7,881 nucleotides of DNA, from the NCBI GenBank assembly GCA_934446455.1, contig CAKSEE010000065.1:1-7881 (forward strand), in the 5' to 3' direction. A program made the translations under genes and the position numbers. Shown here one piece after another: positions 1-6,447 of this stretch. The notes beneath the pieces were generated by a model, which saw only the letters and a program-made list of their open reading frames with translations, did not search any database and had not been told where the DNA came from. The DNA is from an uncultured Oscillospiraceae bacterium. GTDB lineage: Bacteria > Bacillota > Clostridia > Oscillospirales > Ruminococcaceae. Each line of letters begins with the position of its first letter. Positions within the stretch are counted from its first letter, which is position 1.

Positions 1-551
1 TCCGCAAGGGCGGTGAAAAGGAACGCGCTCGCCCAGTCCTCGCCGTCGCTGTATTCGGGCGCGCTGCCCTCGGGAGCAAAATCGCAGGCAAAGGCGTATT
101 CGGCGGAAGTCTGCGGCTCCTGCTCTGCGCTGCCCGCTCCGCCTGTCTGCTCCCCTGTGGGGGGTGCGGGCAGGTCAGGGGCGCTGTTCTCGCGCGCCGT
201 CCAGATAACGCACTCGGTCTCGTCCGAGCGCATATATATCTTCTCCACGCCCTGCGCGGGTATCTCAACGTTAAAATCAGGCTTGCAGAACATGCCGAAT
301 ACCCTGCTGAAGTGGAAGCCGACATAAAGCGTGCCGTCCTCCTGCGTGTAGTGGCACCCGAGGAAGCGCTTCCCGTCGGGAGAGCCGTACCCGCCGCTTA
401 TGATTACGCTTTCCGCGCCGACTTCAACGTTCTCAATGACGGCGTTTTCGCACGCGCTGAAGCCCGAGAGCCTCCACCCGTACCTGCCTGCGCAGAAGCC
501 GACAACCAGCACGCCGACAAGGACGGCGAACGCAATAAAGAACTTTTTCAT
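1..551 (-). CDS. Membrane-anchored protein of unknown function (3' end outside window)
   Basis: The reading frame is open from an ATG at 551 to the left edge, giving 183 visible residues and no stop. The start is supported by the ribosome site GGAAAGAGGT just upstream and a strong promoter at 609-637. The protein begins MKKFFIAFAVLVGVLVVGFC: two lysines and one hydrophobic segment (about residues 4-22), so it is probably a signal anchor with the rest outside the cell. The Cys at about residue 20 is preceded by Gly-Phe, which is not a good lipobox. The exported part has a beta-rich stretch (about residues 37-120, including YVGFHFSRVFG and CVIWT), then a Pro/Gly/Ala/Glu/Gln-rich linker (about 125-150), then the start of a second segment. 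I do not recognise the family. It is transcribed away from the RiPP-like operon and no functional link is shown. Confidence 0.8.
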   Translation of the reverse strand, partial: MKKFFIAFAVLVGVLVVGFCAGRYGWRLSGFSACENAVIENVEVGAESVIISGGYGSPDGKRFLGCHYTQEDGTLYVGFHFSRVFGMFCKPDFNVEIPAQGVEKIYMRSDETECVIWTARENSAPDLPAPPTGEQTGGAGSAEQEPQTSAEYAFACDFAPEGSAPEYSDGEDWASAFLFTALA

Positions 552-592
552 ACAATTACCTCTTTCCGACCGTGCAAATATGCAACACATGG

Positions 593-609
593 TGTAAAAC
601 TATTTTACA
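593..609. promoter_or_regulatory. Perfect 7-bp palindrome over the transcription start: candidate operator
   Basis: TGTAAAA-CTA-TTTTACA is a perfect inverted repeat with a 3-bp centre. It touches the -10 hexamer (609-614) and covers the predicted transcription start of the minus-strand gene. A repressor bound here would block initiation. The alternative is a weak AT-rich hairpin at the 5' end of the transcript. The binding protein is unknown, and no regulator gene is in the window. Confidence 0.5.
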
Positions 610-637
610 TTATACCATAAATAAGCAGATAAGTCAA
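609..637 (-). promoter_or_regulatory. Sigma-70/SigA promoter of the left-edge membrane protein gene
   Basis: On the minus strand, TTGACT (637-632) is followed by a 17-nt spacer and a perfect TATAAT (614-609). A TG one base before the -10 hexamer (TGG-TATAAT) gives an extended -10. The predicted start of transcription is near 602, leaving a leader of about 50 nt before the ATG at 551. Confidence 0.85.
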
Positions 638-724
638 GGCGCGGCAAGGGCTTTGGCGCGAATTCTGCGGAATTTTTGCGAAACGCGCCCCGTTGCTTTG
701 CAGCCGTCAGCGATTCGCCCGCGC

Positions 725-753
725 TTGACAGCAATGAATCCATATGGGACAAT
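725..753 (+). promoter_or_regulatory. Promoter-like sequence of the decayed gene
   Basis: TTGACA (725-730) is a perfect -35. After a 17-nt spacer comes GACAAT (748-753), a degraded -10 preceded by TGG (extended -10 style). It resembles the promoter at 609-637 with two -10 bases changed. It may be weak or inactive. Confidence 0.4.
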
Positions 754-963
754 ATGGACACAACCAAACCGCGAAAGGCAGTCCTCCGGCTGGCTTAAGG
801 AGTCGGGCACGCCCCGTACGAACACCTTGACGTTATCGTTATGACCGAGCGCGAGCATTCGCTCGGGGACGAGGTGTGCGTGCGCATTATCCGGGTGTTC
901 TGCCGAAACGACGGCGACCACGAGCTTGCCGCAGTACCCGTGGAGCTCAATGAGGGCGGCTAA
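725..963 (+). pseudogene. Decayed short gene, possibly an inorganic pyrophosphatase-like fragment
   Basis: A plus-strand frame from about 799 to the TAA at 961-963 reads like real protein, including HLDVIVMTEREHSLGDEV and RNDGDHELAAVPVEL, but it has no acceptable start. Upstream are a promoter-like sequence (725-753) and an AAGGAG site (797-802). Six bases after AAGGAG lies ACG, where an ATG would be ideally spaced, but that triplet is in a different frame from the protein-like reading. Upstream in the good frame there is a TAA at 796-798. The simplest reading is a gene that lost its start and part of its length. The pattern LDV-V-x-TE...VR-I...D-x-x-L-AVP loosely recalls the barrel segment of family I inorganic pyrophosphatases. 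That assignment is tentative. It converges on the nucleotidyltransferase gene, with only about 30 bp between them. Confidence 0.4.
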
Positions 964-992
964 GGGAAAACGCGCGCCGCAATGCGCCGAAT

Positions 993-2069
993 TTATTTCT
1001 TAAACGCCGTCCGCAGTTTTTCCGCGTTCTGCGCGCGGTTGACAAACGGCTTTGTAACAAGCCGCGCCAGCCAGCAGCAGGGAAGCAGCACGGGCGCCTT
1101 TTTCAGCACGGGGTAATGCTGCCGCATATGCGCAAACGGCGGGAACAGCAGTCCCAGGAGATACGCAGCCCTGCCGCGCTTCTCTATCTTCTTTTCGGCG
1201 GCGTTTGCCACCGTTCCGTAGGTGCCGCTGCCGAGTACGTAATCCTCGAGCGCCTTTGTCTGCGGCGTATGCGGGCAGTCCCCGAACCACACCTCCGCGA
1301 GCGACAGAAGCGTCCGCGCCTCGCCGCTTCTGCCCGAGGGAGCGAGCAGCGCAAGCGCGTTTTCGGCGTTGATGCCGAGGTCGGCGTGAACGCACACCCA
1401 CGCATCCATAACCGTGCGAACGCCCGTGCCGCCCTCCTCAAGGTGTTTGAGCGCGTGCGCCAGCACATACGCGAAGAACGCGTCGGGCGTGAAGTCACAG
1501 CGCGCACCGCTGCATTCGCACATACTCCACGGGTCGCTGAATATCTCCGCGAACTCCCTGCCCTCCTCGCCGAAAAGCGCGCGGTGAAGCTCCACGTTCA
1601 TTACGGGCGGCTTGTAGTAGATGTCGTGCACGTCGTACCCGAAATGCTCGCAGGCGTAACCGAGCTCCTCCATTATCCCGCGCGCGGTCTGCGCGTTTTT
1701 TTCGTCAATCAGCAGGTCTGTGTCGGACATGGTGCGCATATCGCTTTGCGGGTAAAGGCGCTTTATAATGCAGCCCTTAAGCGGCAGGAAGCGCACCCCC
1801 GCGCTCTCAAGCGCCTGCGTCAGCTGCCCGAACTCCTCGCGCTGTATAACGTCGCGCGCTATCGCCTTGTCGCGCTCTGCGAGCCACTCCTTGCAGGCGG
1901 TGAGCCTTCCTGCGCGTTCAAGCGGGTAGAATGCCATGCCCGCAACGCTGTGACGTCCCGCCGCTGCAAACACGCCGCCCGGCGTGCAGCCCTCGGGCGG
2001 GTCGGGAGCGGCTTCCCCGCGAAGCTCGGCGCGCAGAAGCGCCAGAAGATATTGCTCGTTGGCAGTCAT
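993..2069 (-). CDS. Nucleotidyltransferase family protein (NTP_transf_5 type), RiPP-cluster associated
   Basis: The 358-residue protein matches the uncharacterised NTP_transf_5 family of the polymerase-beta-like nucleotidyltransferase fold. Visible motifs are LPLKG at about 95-99, then the metal-site pattern MSDTDLLID at 114-122 (D116, D118), then VELH at 159-162, the third strand of the core. A helical C-terminal half follows (HALKHL, about 205-210). The ATG at 2069 overlaps the stop of the ABC transporter gene in an ATGA junction, and GGAG lies just upstream, so this start is preferred to an in-frame ATG 13 codons earlier inside the transporter gene. It is the last gene of the four-gene operon. 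Relatives occur in Firmicutes lasso-peptide clusters, where a role in tailoring the peptide has been proposed. The substrate is unknown; here it is the only obvious candidate modifying enzyme. Confidence 0.85.
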   Translation of the reverse strand: MTANEQYLLALLRAELRGEAAPDPPEGCTPGGVFAAAGRHSVAGMAFYPLERAGRLTACKEWLAERDKAIARDVIQREEFGQLTQALESAGVRFLPLKGCIIKRLYPQSDMRTMSDTDLLIDEKNAQTARGIMEELGYACEHFGYDVHDIYYKPPVMNVELHRALFGEEGREFAEIFSDPWSMCECSGARCDFTPDAFFAYVLAHALKHLEEGGTGVRTVMDAWVCVHADLGINAENALALLAPSGRSGEARTLLSLAEVWFGDCPHTPQTKALEDYVLGSGTYGTVANAAEKKIEKRGRAAYLLGLLFPPFAHMRQHYPVLKKAPVLLPCCWLARLVTKPFVNRAQNAEKLRTAFKK

Positions 2070-3709
2070 TCTATCACTCCGTCCTTTAATGTAAGCCGTT
2101 TGTCGCATATTTCGAGCGCGGCGGGTCTGTGCGTTACGATAAGCACGGTTTTACCGCGCATTGCAGCGATATTTTGCAGCACGGCGGATTCCGTCTGCGC
2201 GTCGAGCGCCGAGGTCGCCTCGTCCAGCAGCAGAAGCTGCGCGCCGCTGTACAGCGCTCTCGCAATGGCTATCCGCTGCGCCTGTCCCTCAGAAAGCCCC
2301 GTGCCGTTCTCTCCGAGCGGCGTATCGAGCCCCTGCGGCAGCACGTTTATGAACTCCTCCGCGCACGCGGCGCGGGCTGCTTCCATAATGCGCGCGTCGT
2401 CGGGCGAGCGCTCCATGAACGATATGTTGTCGCGCACCGTGCCCGAGAAAAGGCAGTTTCCCTGCGGAACATACGCTGCAATGCCGCGGCTTTCCTGCCC
2501 TGCGCCGTAGCTCTCGCCGCCTGCGCGGAAAGCAATGCTGCCCGTCTGCGGGCGGTACGCGCCGAGAAGCAGCAGAAAGAGCGTGGTCTTGCCTCCGCCC
2601 GAAACGCCCGTGAGCGCCGTTACGCTGCCCCTTTCAAGCGAAAAGTCCGCGCGCGTTATCACCTCGCGGCTGCCGTAGGAAAAGCTCACCCCGCTTACCG
2701 CAAGCTCCGTGAAATCCTCGCCGTGAAGCGTTCTGCGCGGCAGTTCCTCCTGCGGCATGTCCTCTATTTCCATAAGCCGCTCCGCCGACGCCGCCGCCGC
2801 GCAATACTGCGGGAAAAGCCCTGAAAGCGCCGCAAAGGGCGACTGTATCTGATTTACAAGCTGCAATACCGCAGTGAGCGTACCATAGGTCATAGCGCCC
2901 GCGAATATGCCGTATGCGCCCCAGACGAGCGCCAGCACGTATCCCGCCTGAAACACAAGTCCGAAGCCCGCGCCCGCCGCGATATTGAGCGTGCGCCGCT
3001 TCATGCGCAGGGAGAAATGCCCGCGCTGCGCCTCGTCGTTTCTTGCAAGAACGCGCTCCTGCACGCCGAACGCCTTTATCACCGCCGCGCTCTCAACCGC
3101 TTCCTGCATAAAGGAGCGCACCTCGCCCTCCTTTTCCTGCACGCGCCTGTGAAGCCCCTTTAGCCTTGTGCGCAGCAGCCTTGTCACCGCGAATACGGCT
3201 GCGCCCGCAGCCACAAAAAGCGCCGCGAACCACGGCTGAAGCACCGTCATAACAGCCGCCGCGCACACTATGCGCACGCCCATGCTCACCGCGTTCGGCA
3301 CAAGCTCCGCAACGGCGGCGGAGCATATGCCAACGTCGGAGAACATACGGTTGAGAAGCTCGCCGCTGTGATAGCGGCGCACCTGCGCAAGCCCGGCGCT
3401 CAGCGTTTTGCCGAGAAGCGCGCTTCGCAGCTGTATTTCGGTCTGCGCGCGCACGCGCTCGGCAAGTCCGCGCGAGATGAACTGCAATATCACCTGCGCC
3501 GCGACTATTCCGCCCAGAATCAGCGCGTACCCTGCGATCCCCGCGCCGTCGCGCGACATCGCGCAGTCTATTATCCCGCGGCACAGCAGCGCGAAAGCCG
3601 CACCCATCGAAGCGAGCACCGCGCTTGCCGCGATAATTGCCGCAAGGGCGCCGCGCCTGCCCCGCGTCAGCCCGAAAAGCCAGCGCGCCGCGTCAGTTTT
3701 TGCCGCCAT
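2066..3709 (-). CDS. ABC transporter, fused permease and ATPase, peptide-exporter type
   Basis: The 547-residue protein is a half-transporter with an N-terminal six-helix exporter domain (about residues 20-310) and a C-terminal ATPase. Walker A is GVSGGGKT (368-375), the Q-loop is YVPQ (Q415), the signature is LSEGQ (472-476; Glu replaces the usual second Gly), Walker B is LLLLDE (492-497) and the switch His is in IVTH (H527). All catalytic positions are present, so it should be active as a homodimer. It lacks an N-terminal C39 peptidase domain, so it would not cut its substrate's leader itself, which gives the neighbouring S24/S26 protease a possible job. The ATG at 3709 has GAGGG six bases upstream. 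It overlaps the protease gene by 17 nt and the nucleotidyltransferase gene by 4 nt. Context suggests export of a small peptide. Confidence 0.92.
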   Translation of the reverse strand: MAAKTDAARWLFGLTRGRRGALAAIIAASAVLASMGAAFALLCRGIIDCAMSRDGAGIAGYALILGGIVAAQVILQFISRGLAERVRAQTEIQLRSALLGKTLSAGLAQVRRYHSGELLNRMFSDVGICSAAVAELVPNAVSMGVRIVCAAAVMTVLQPWFAALFVAAGAAVFAVTRLLRTRLKGLHRRVQEKEGEVRSFMQEAVESAAVIKAFGVQERVLARNDEAQRGHFSLRMKRRTLNIAAGAGFGLVFQAGYVLALVWGAYGIFAGAMTYGTLTAVLQLVNQIQSPFAALSGLFPQYCAAAASAERLMEIEDMPQEELPRRTLHGEDFTELAVSGVSFSYGSREVITRADFSLERGSVTALTGVSGGGKTTLFLLLLGAYRPQTGSIAFRAGGESYGAGQESRGIAAYVPQGNCLFSGTVRDNISFMERSPDDARIMEAARAACAEEFINVLPQGLDTPLGENGTGLSEGQAQRIAIARALYSGAQLLLLDEATSALDAQTESAVLQNIAAMRGKTVLIVTHRPAALEICDKRLTLKDGVIE

Positions 3710-4139
3710 TAAACACCCTCCGAAGCCTGAAATACACCCTGCGTACGAAAAAGCTGCGCCACACCGCGCAGTATAGCCTGTATGCGGGTCTGCGCACGCT
3801 GAATGTCCTGCCGCGGCGCGTTATACGCTCCACCGTGCCTATCACCTGCGCGTGGGAAACGCCGTATTCGGGCGTCAGCTGATTATCGCCGCACATAACA
3901 AGCGCGCCGTTTTCCGCGCCGATAACGCGGTGCAGTATAAAGCTGCCGTCCGCGCGCTTGTAGAATGCGATGTCGCCGCACCTGCACTCCTGCGCGCGCA
4001 CAAGGCTCACGCTGTCGCGCTCCTGCACGATAAGCGGCAGCATACTCGTACCGCGCGGGTACAGCGTGAACTGCCCGCCGCTTTTCAGCACCTCGCGTAT
4101 GGTCTGCTCGTATTCCGCAAGGCTGAACCTGTCAGTCAA
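3693..4139 (-). CDS. S24/S26 family peptidase (signal peptidase I-like, no membrane anchor)
   Basis: The protein is about 148 residues. RGTSMLPLI carries the SM-x-P serine motif of signal peptidases (nucleophile about S32). GDIAFYKRADGSFILHRVIG (about 55-74) is the conserved box, and MCGDNQLTPE (about 83-92) is the GDN box. The general base appears to be His (HRV, about H70), as in SipW/Sec11-type enzymes, rather than the Lys of classical bacterial enzymes. No transmembrane helix precedes the serine motif. The C-terminus is Arg- and aromatic-rich (VRRVYFRLRRVF), perhaps amphipathic. There is no ATG near the start. I chose TTG at 4139, which overlaps the PqqD-like stop by 8 nt and follows GGAAAGG by nine bases; TTG at 4166 is the alternative. 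It lies between the PqqD-like and exporter genes, so cutting a peptide substrate is a reasonable guess. Confidence 0.8.
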   Translation of the reverse strand: MTDRFSLAEYEQTIREVLKSGGQFTLYPRGTSMLPLIVQERDSVSLVRAQECRCGDIAFYKRADGSFILHRVIGAENGALVMCGDNQLTPEYGVSHAQVIGTVERITRRGRTFSVRRPAYRLYCAVWRSFFVRRVYFRLRRVFNGGKN

Positions 4140-4395
4140 GCAGTGCCGCCTTTCCAAGCGTTTCAATGAAACGCGCCACGTCCGCCGCCGCCTGTTCGGG
4201 CGTTACGTCGTATTCCGCGAGAAGCGCGGCGCAGAGCGCTTCCTCCGTCATGTCGTGCCAGAGCTTCTTCCACAGAAAGCTGCCCGTTTCGTTGAGCCTT
4301 ATAAGACCGTTAAAGCTGCGGCTCGCCTCGCCGAGCGCCACAACGACGTTCTGCCCGCCAACGTTTCTTAATATAAAGCCGTCCTTTATTTTCAT
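4132..4395 (-). CDS. PqqD-like protein (RiPP recognition element)
   Basis: The 87-residue protein is a full-length stand-alone PqqD domain. It begins MKIKDGFILRNVGGQNVVV, has the central family hallmark IRLNETGSFLWKKL (about 32-45), then the helical end with EYDVTPEQAAADV and a final short hydrophobic run GKAALLD. PqqD folds bind the leader region of ribosomal peptides and hand them to processing enzymes; in lasso systems the equivalent is called B1 or E. The ATG at 4395 has GGAAAGAGGT ending five bases upstream and a strong promoter at 4429-4457, so the longer in-frame extension to 4506 is not used. It is the first gene of the operon PqqD-like / S24/S26 protease / ABC exporter / nucleotidyltransferase, and overlaps the next gene by 8 nt. 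Confidence 0.92.
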   Translation of the reverse strand: MKIKDGFILRNVGGQNVVVALGEASRSFNGLIRLNETGSFLWKKLWHDMTEEALCAALLAEYDVTPEQAAADVARFIETLGKAALLD

Positions 4396-4428
4396 GAGAT
4401 ACCTCTTTCCAAAATAAGTTGTACCTAT

Positions 4429-4457
4429 ATTATATATCATCTTCCCGTTTAAGTCAA
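4429..4457 (-). promoter_or_regulatory. Promoter of the PqqD/protease/exporter/nucleotidyltransferase operon
   Basis: On the minus strand, TTGACT (4457-4452), a 17-nt spacer and a perfect TATAAT (4434-4429). The predicted leader is about 27 nt before the ATG at 4395. It shares TTGACTTA and a downstream GGAAAGAGGTA ribosome site with the promoter and leader of the left-edge gene. Confidence 0.88.
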
Positions 4458-4486
4458 CGGCATTTTTTGCGGGAGGCGCACCTCTT

Positions 4487-4518
4487 CTTTGAGCAAAGTT
4501 AAACAAAAATTATTTGCT
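4487..4518. promoter_or_regulatory. Inverted repeats between the divergent promoters: candidate operator
   Basis: CTTTG-AG-CAAAG (4487-4498) is a perfect 5-bp palindrome. A second, overlapping pairing is AGCAAA (4492-4497) with TTTGCT (4513-4518) across an AT-rich 15-bp gap. Both lie upstream of the two divergent promoters (4429-4457 minus, 4565-4594 plus), a natural place for a shared regulator. No regulator gene is visible in the window. Confidence 0.3.
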
Positions 4519-4564
4519 GTTTTAGTGAGATGTGACGAAAAGAATGGGGAGCGTTCATAGCTGC

Positions 4565-4594
4565 TTGACAATTGGGACATGGATAATTTATAAT
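4565..4594 (+). promoter_or_regulatory. Promoter of the BIG2 protein / small peptide operon
   Basis: TTGACA (4565-4570) and TATAAT (4589-4594) are both perfect consensus hexamers, with an 18-nt spacer. The predicted transcription start is near 4601, leaving a leader of about 58 nt with GGAGG at 4648-4652. A gene with two perfect hexamers is probably well expressed unless repressed. Confidence 0.88.
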
Positions 4595-4658
4595 AAATTA
4601 TGGGTTTTTCCATATATTGAGCGCCGATTCCGGCGGAACCGGTTTTTGGAGGTTTTAT

Positions 4659-6434
4659 ATGAAAATGAAACGCGCGATAGCCGCGGTAATAGCGGCTGCA
4701 ATGACGGCGATAAGCTGTCCGGTATACGAGCTGCCCGCACAAGCGGCTGCGGCTGCGCCTTATCTGCAGTTTGCGATAAACGGCGTTAAGTTCAGGACAA
4801 GCGGGAAAATTACGCTTGAAGACGGCACGCGCACCTATGAGCTTACCGCAACGAACATCTCGGGCAGTGATGTCACAATTGAGTTGTATGACGCTAAAGC
4901 AATGCTTTTTGTGTATTGCTATGACTGGGACAATGTGGGTTCGGATTATAAGGTAGTTTCCATTACTAATGCCGATGGCGTAAAGACGCCTATAACCGAC
5001 GGCGATATGAGGCTGAGTAATGGCGCATATGAGTATTCCCTTACCGAGAGCAATGCAGCTGTTGCGGCGGTTGGTACCGTTCCCCCAAACGGCACCATTA
5101 CGGTTGAGGTAGAGGCTACATACGACGCCGGCAAAAAGGTTATCAATGCGAGCGACTTCACGTACTCCACACAGGAATTTGCGGATATGAAGCTTGGCGA
5201 TTCCTTTACCATTACCTATGACGGCGCGGACGCGCCCGATACGGCGGCGTACAAAATCATATATCTTACATACAAACCCAATATCGGTTGGACCAATCAT
5301 CTCTATCCCGTAATTTACAAGACCGCGGACGGCGGCAATGGATTGAATGGCACTGAGGGCGAGGACGAAACGGGCCTCAGGGTATCGGCTGAGAAAACGG
5401 GCGAACGCATTGTCTATACGTTTACCGCGGTTAAAGCCACTTCCGAGTTTTATGAGACTAAATTTTATATAAATATCAACGTTTCTCAGACGGGTGATTT
5501 TAGTGATGAAAAGGGAGTTCAAGGCTCGAAACAATACTATATTCCCACCGTGCCTGTAAGCAGCATTTCCATTAACGAGCCTGCTAAAACCACATACAAG
5601 GTGGGCGAGTCGGTAACGCTTATCGCTTCGGCAAACGGCTATACCACCGTAACCGACCCCGAGTTTGTATGGGGCGGAGACGATGAGAAGGTTGTCGAGG
5701 TTGACGGGAACACGGGAGAAGTAAAGTTTATAGGCAAGGGCAGGGCTACCGTAATCGCCGCGTATAAGGACGATACCTCCATTACGGACACTATCACCTT
5801 TGACGTGGAGGACGTACCCGTAAGCAGCGTAACCATAGAGCAGCCCGCAAAGACCGAATACATGGTAGGCGAATCTGTTATACTGAGCGCTTCGGTGAAC
5901 GAGGACGCTACAGTAAGCGCACCGACCATTCTCTGGAGCACGGGCGATACAAAGGTTGCCACGGTAGACGGCACGGGCGAGGTCAAGTTCGTGGGAGAGG
6001 GCAGCGTTACCATAACCGCCGCATACGCGGATGACGCCTCCATTAAGGACACGATAACCCTTACGGCAGTGCCCGACACGCGGGACACATACATAGAAAC
6101 GCCCATAGATTACACAAAGGCTACCGTGCCCACGCTTGTAAAGACGTCTGACGGAAACTCGCTGCTTTACGTAATGGCGGTAACAAGGGCGCAGGCTGAG
6201 GCAGACGAGCTTGTTTTCATAAGCGTAACGGACAAGGACACGGGCAAAACGGCGAGATACTACACGAGGGACGTTTACAGAGGCTTCGGATTTATAGGCG
6301 AGAACGGTCAGAAGTACGTGGAAACGGGCGCGGAAGGAATATACTTTGTAGTGGTAAAGTTCACATGGAACGGCACGGTAATGGACGCGAGCCGCTTTAC
6401 GGTTGACATGAAGCTGCTGACCCCTGTAGGATAA
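4659..6434 (+). CDS. Secreted protein with two bacterial Ig-like (BIG2) repeats
   Basis: The protein is 591 residues from the ATG at 4659, which has GGAGG six bases upstream; an earlier in-frame ATG at 4617 lies before the ribosome site and is not used. The N-terminus MKMKRAIAAVIAAAM is a signal peptide, with likely cleavage after AQA (A29). Residues about 34-297 form a beta-rich domain I do not recognise. Residues 298-385 and 386-473 are two BIG2-type repeats, each with VPVSS at its start, VGESV, GEVKF and a D-x-I-x-DTIT end. Residues 474-591 are an unassigned C-terminal domain. No LPxTG sortase signal, SLH or dockerin domain is visible, so surface attachment is unexplained. BIG2 domains are common in cell-surface and adhesion proteins. 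The first two thirds look more AT-rich than the flanking genes, which could mean different ancestry. It heads an operon with a small peptide gene. Confidence 0.88.
   Translation: MKMKRAIAAVIAAAMTAISCPVYELPAQAAAAAPYLQFAINGVKFRTSGKITLEDGTRTYELTATNISGSDVTIELYDAKAMLFVYCYDWDNVGSDYKVVSITNADGVKTPITDGDMRLSNGAYEYSLTESNAAVAAVGTVPPNGTITVEVEATYDAGKKVINASDFTYSTQEFADMKLGDSFTITYDGADAPDTAAYKIIYLTYKPNIGWTNHLYPVIYKTADGGNGLNGTEGEDETGLRVSAEKTGERIVYTFTAVKATSEFYETKFYININVSQTGDFSDEKGVQGSKQYYIPTVPVSSISINEPAKTTYKVGESVTLIASANGYTTVTDPEFVWGGDDEKVVEVDGNTGEVKFIGKGRATVIAAYKDDTSITDTITFDVEDVPVSSVTIEQPAKTEYMVGESVILSASVNEDATVSAPTILWSTGDTKVATVDGTGEVKFVGEGSVTITAAYADDASIKDTITLTAVPDTRDTYIETPIDYTKATVPTLVKTSDGNSLLYVMAVTRAQAEADELVFISVTDKDTGKTARYYTRDVYRGFGFIGENGQKYVETGAEGIYFVVVKFTWNGTVMDASRFTVDMKLLTPVG
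5550..5813 (+). repeat. BIG2 repeat 1 (coding)
   Basis: This unit encodes 88 residues beginning VPVSSISINEPAKTTYKVGE and ending TDTITFDVED. It is followed directly by a second unit of the same length that shares PAKT-Y-VGESV, GEVKF and DTIT. The two have diverged, so this is an old domain duplication rather than a recent DNA repeat. Confidence 0.85.
5814..6077 (+). repeat. BIG2 repeat 2 (coding)
   Basis: This unit encodes 88 residues beginning VPVSSVTIEQPAKTEYMVGE and ending KDTITLTAVPD. It has one residue less than repeat 1 in the VDG-GEVKF turn. It directly abuts repeat 1 and precedes the unassigned C-terminal domain. Confidence 0.85.
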
Positions 6435-6447
6435 CGGAGGACGAGAG

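Noticed and set aside
634..921. 95-codon minus-strand open frame
   Set aside because: It has no ribosome site, crosses the -35 region of the left-edge gene, and overlaps the better protein-like plus-strand remnant.
965..992. Terminator after the nucleotidyltransferase gene
   Set aside because: Only a short GCGC/GCGC pairing and a TTTT run are present; too weak to call.
1116..2510. 464-codon plus-strand open frame
   Set aside because: It lies opposite the nucleotidyltransferase and ABC transporter genes, both with clear motifs. The translation is Arg/Ala-rich, typical of a shadow frame in GC-rich DNA.
4713..4721. Lipobox at Cys20 (AISC) of the BIG2 protein
   Set aside because: The -3 residue is Ala, which is unusual, and a better signal peptidase I site (AQA) follows at residues 27-29.
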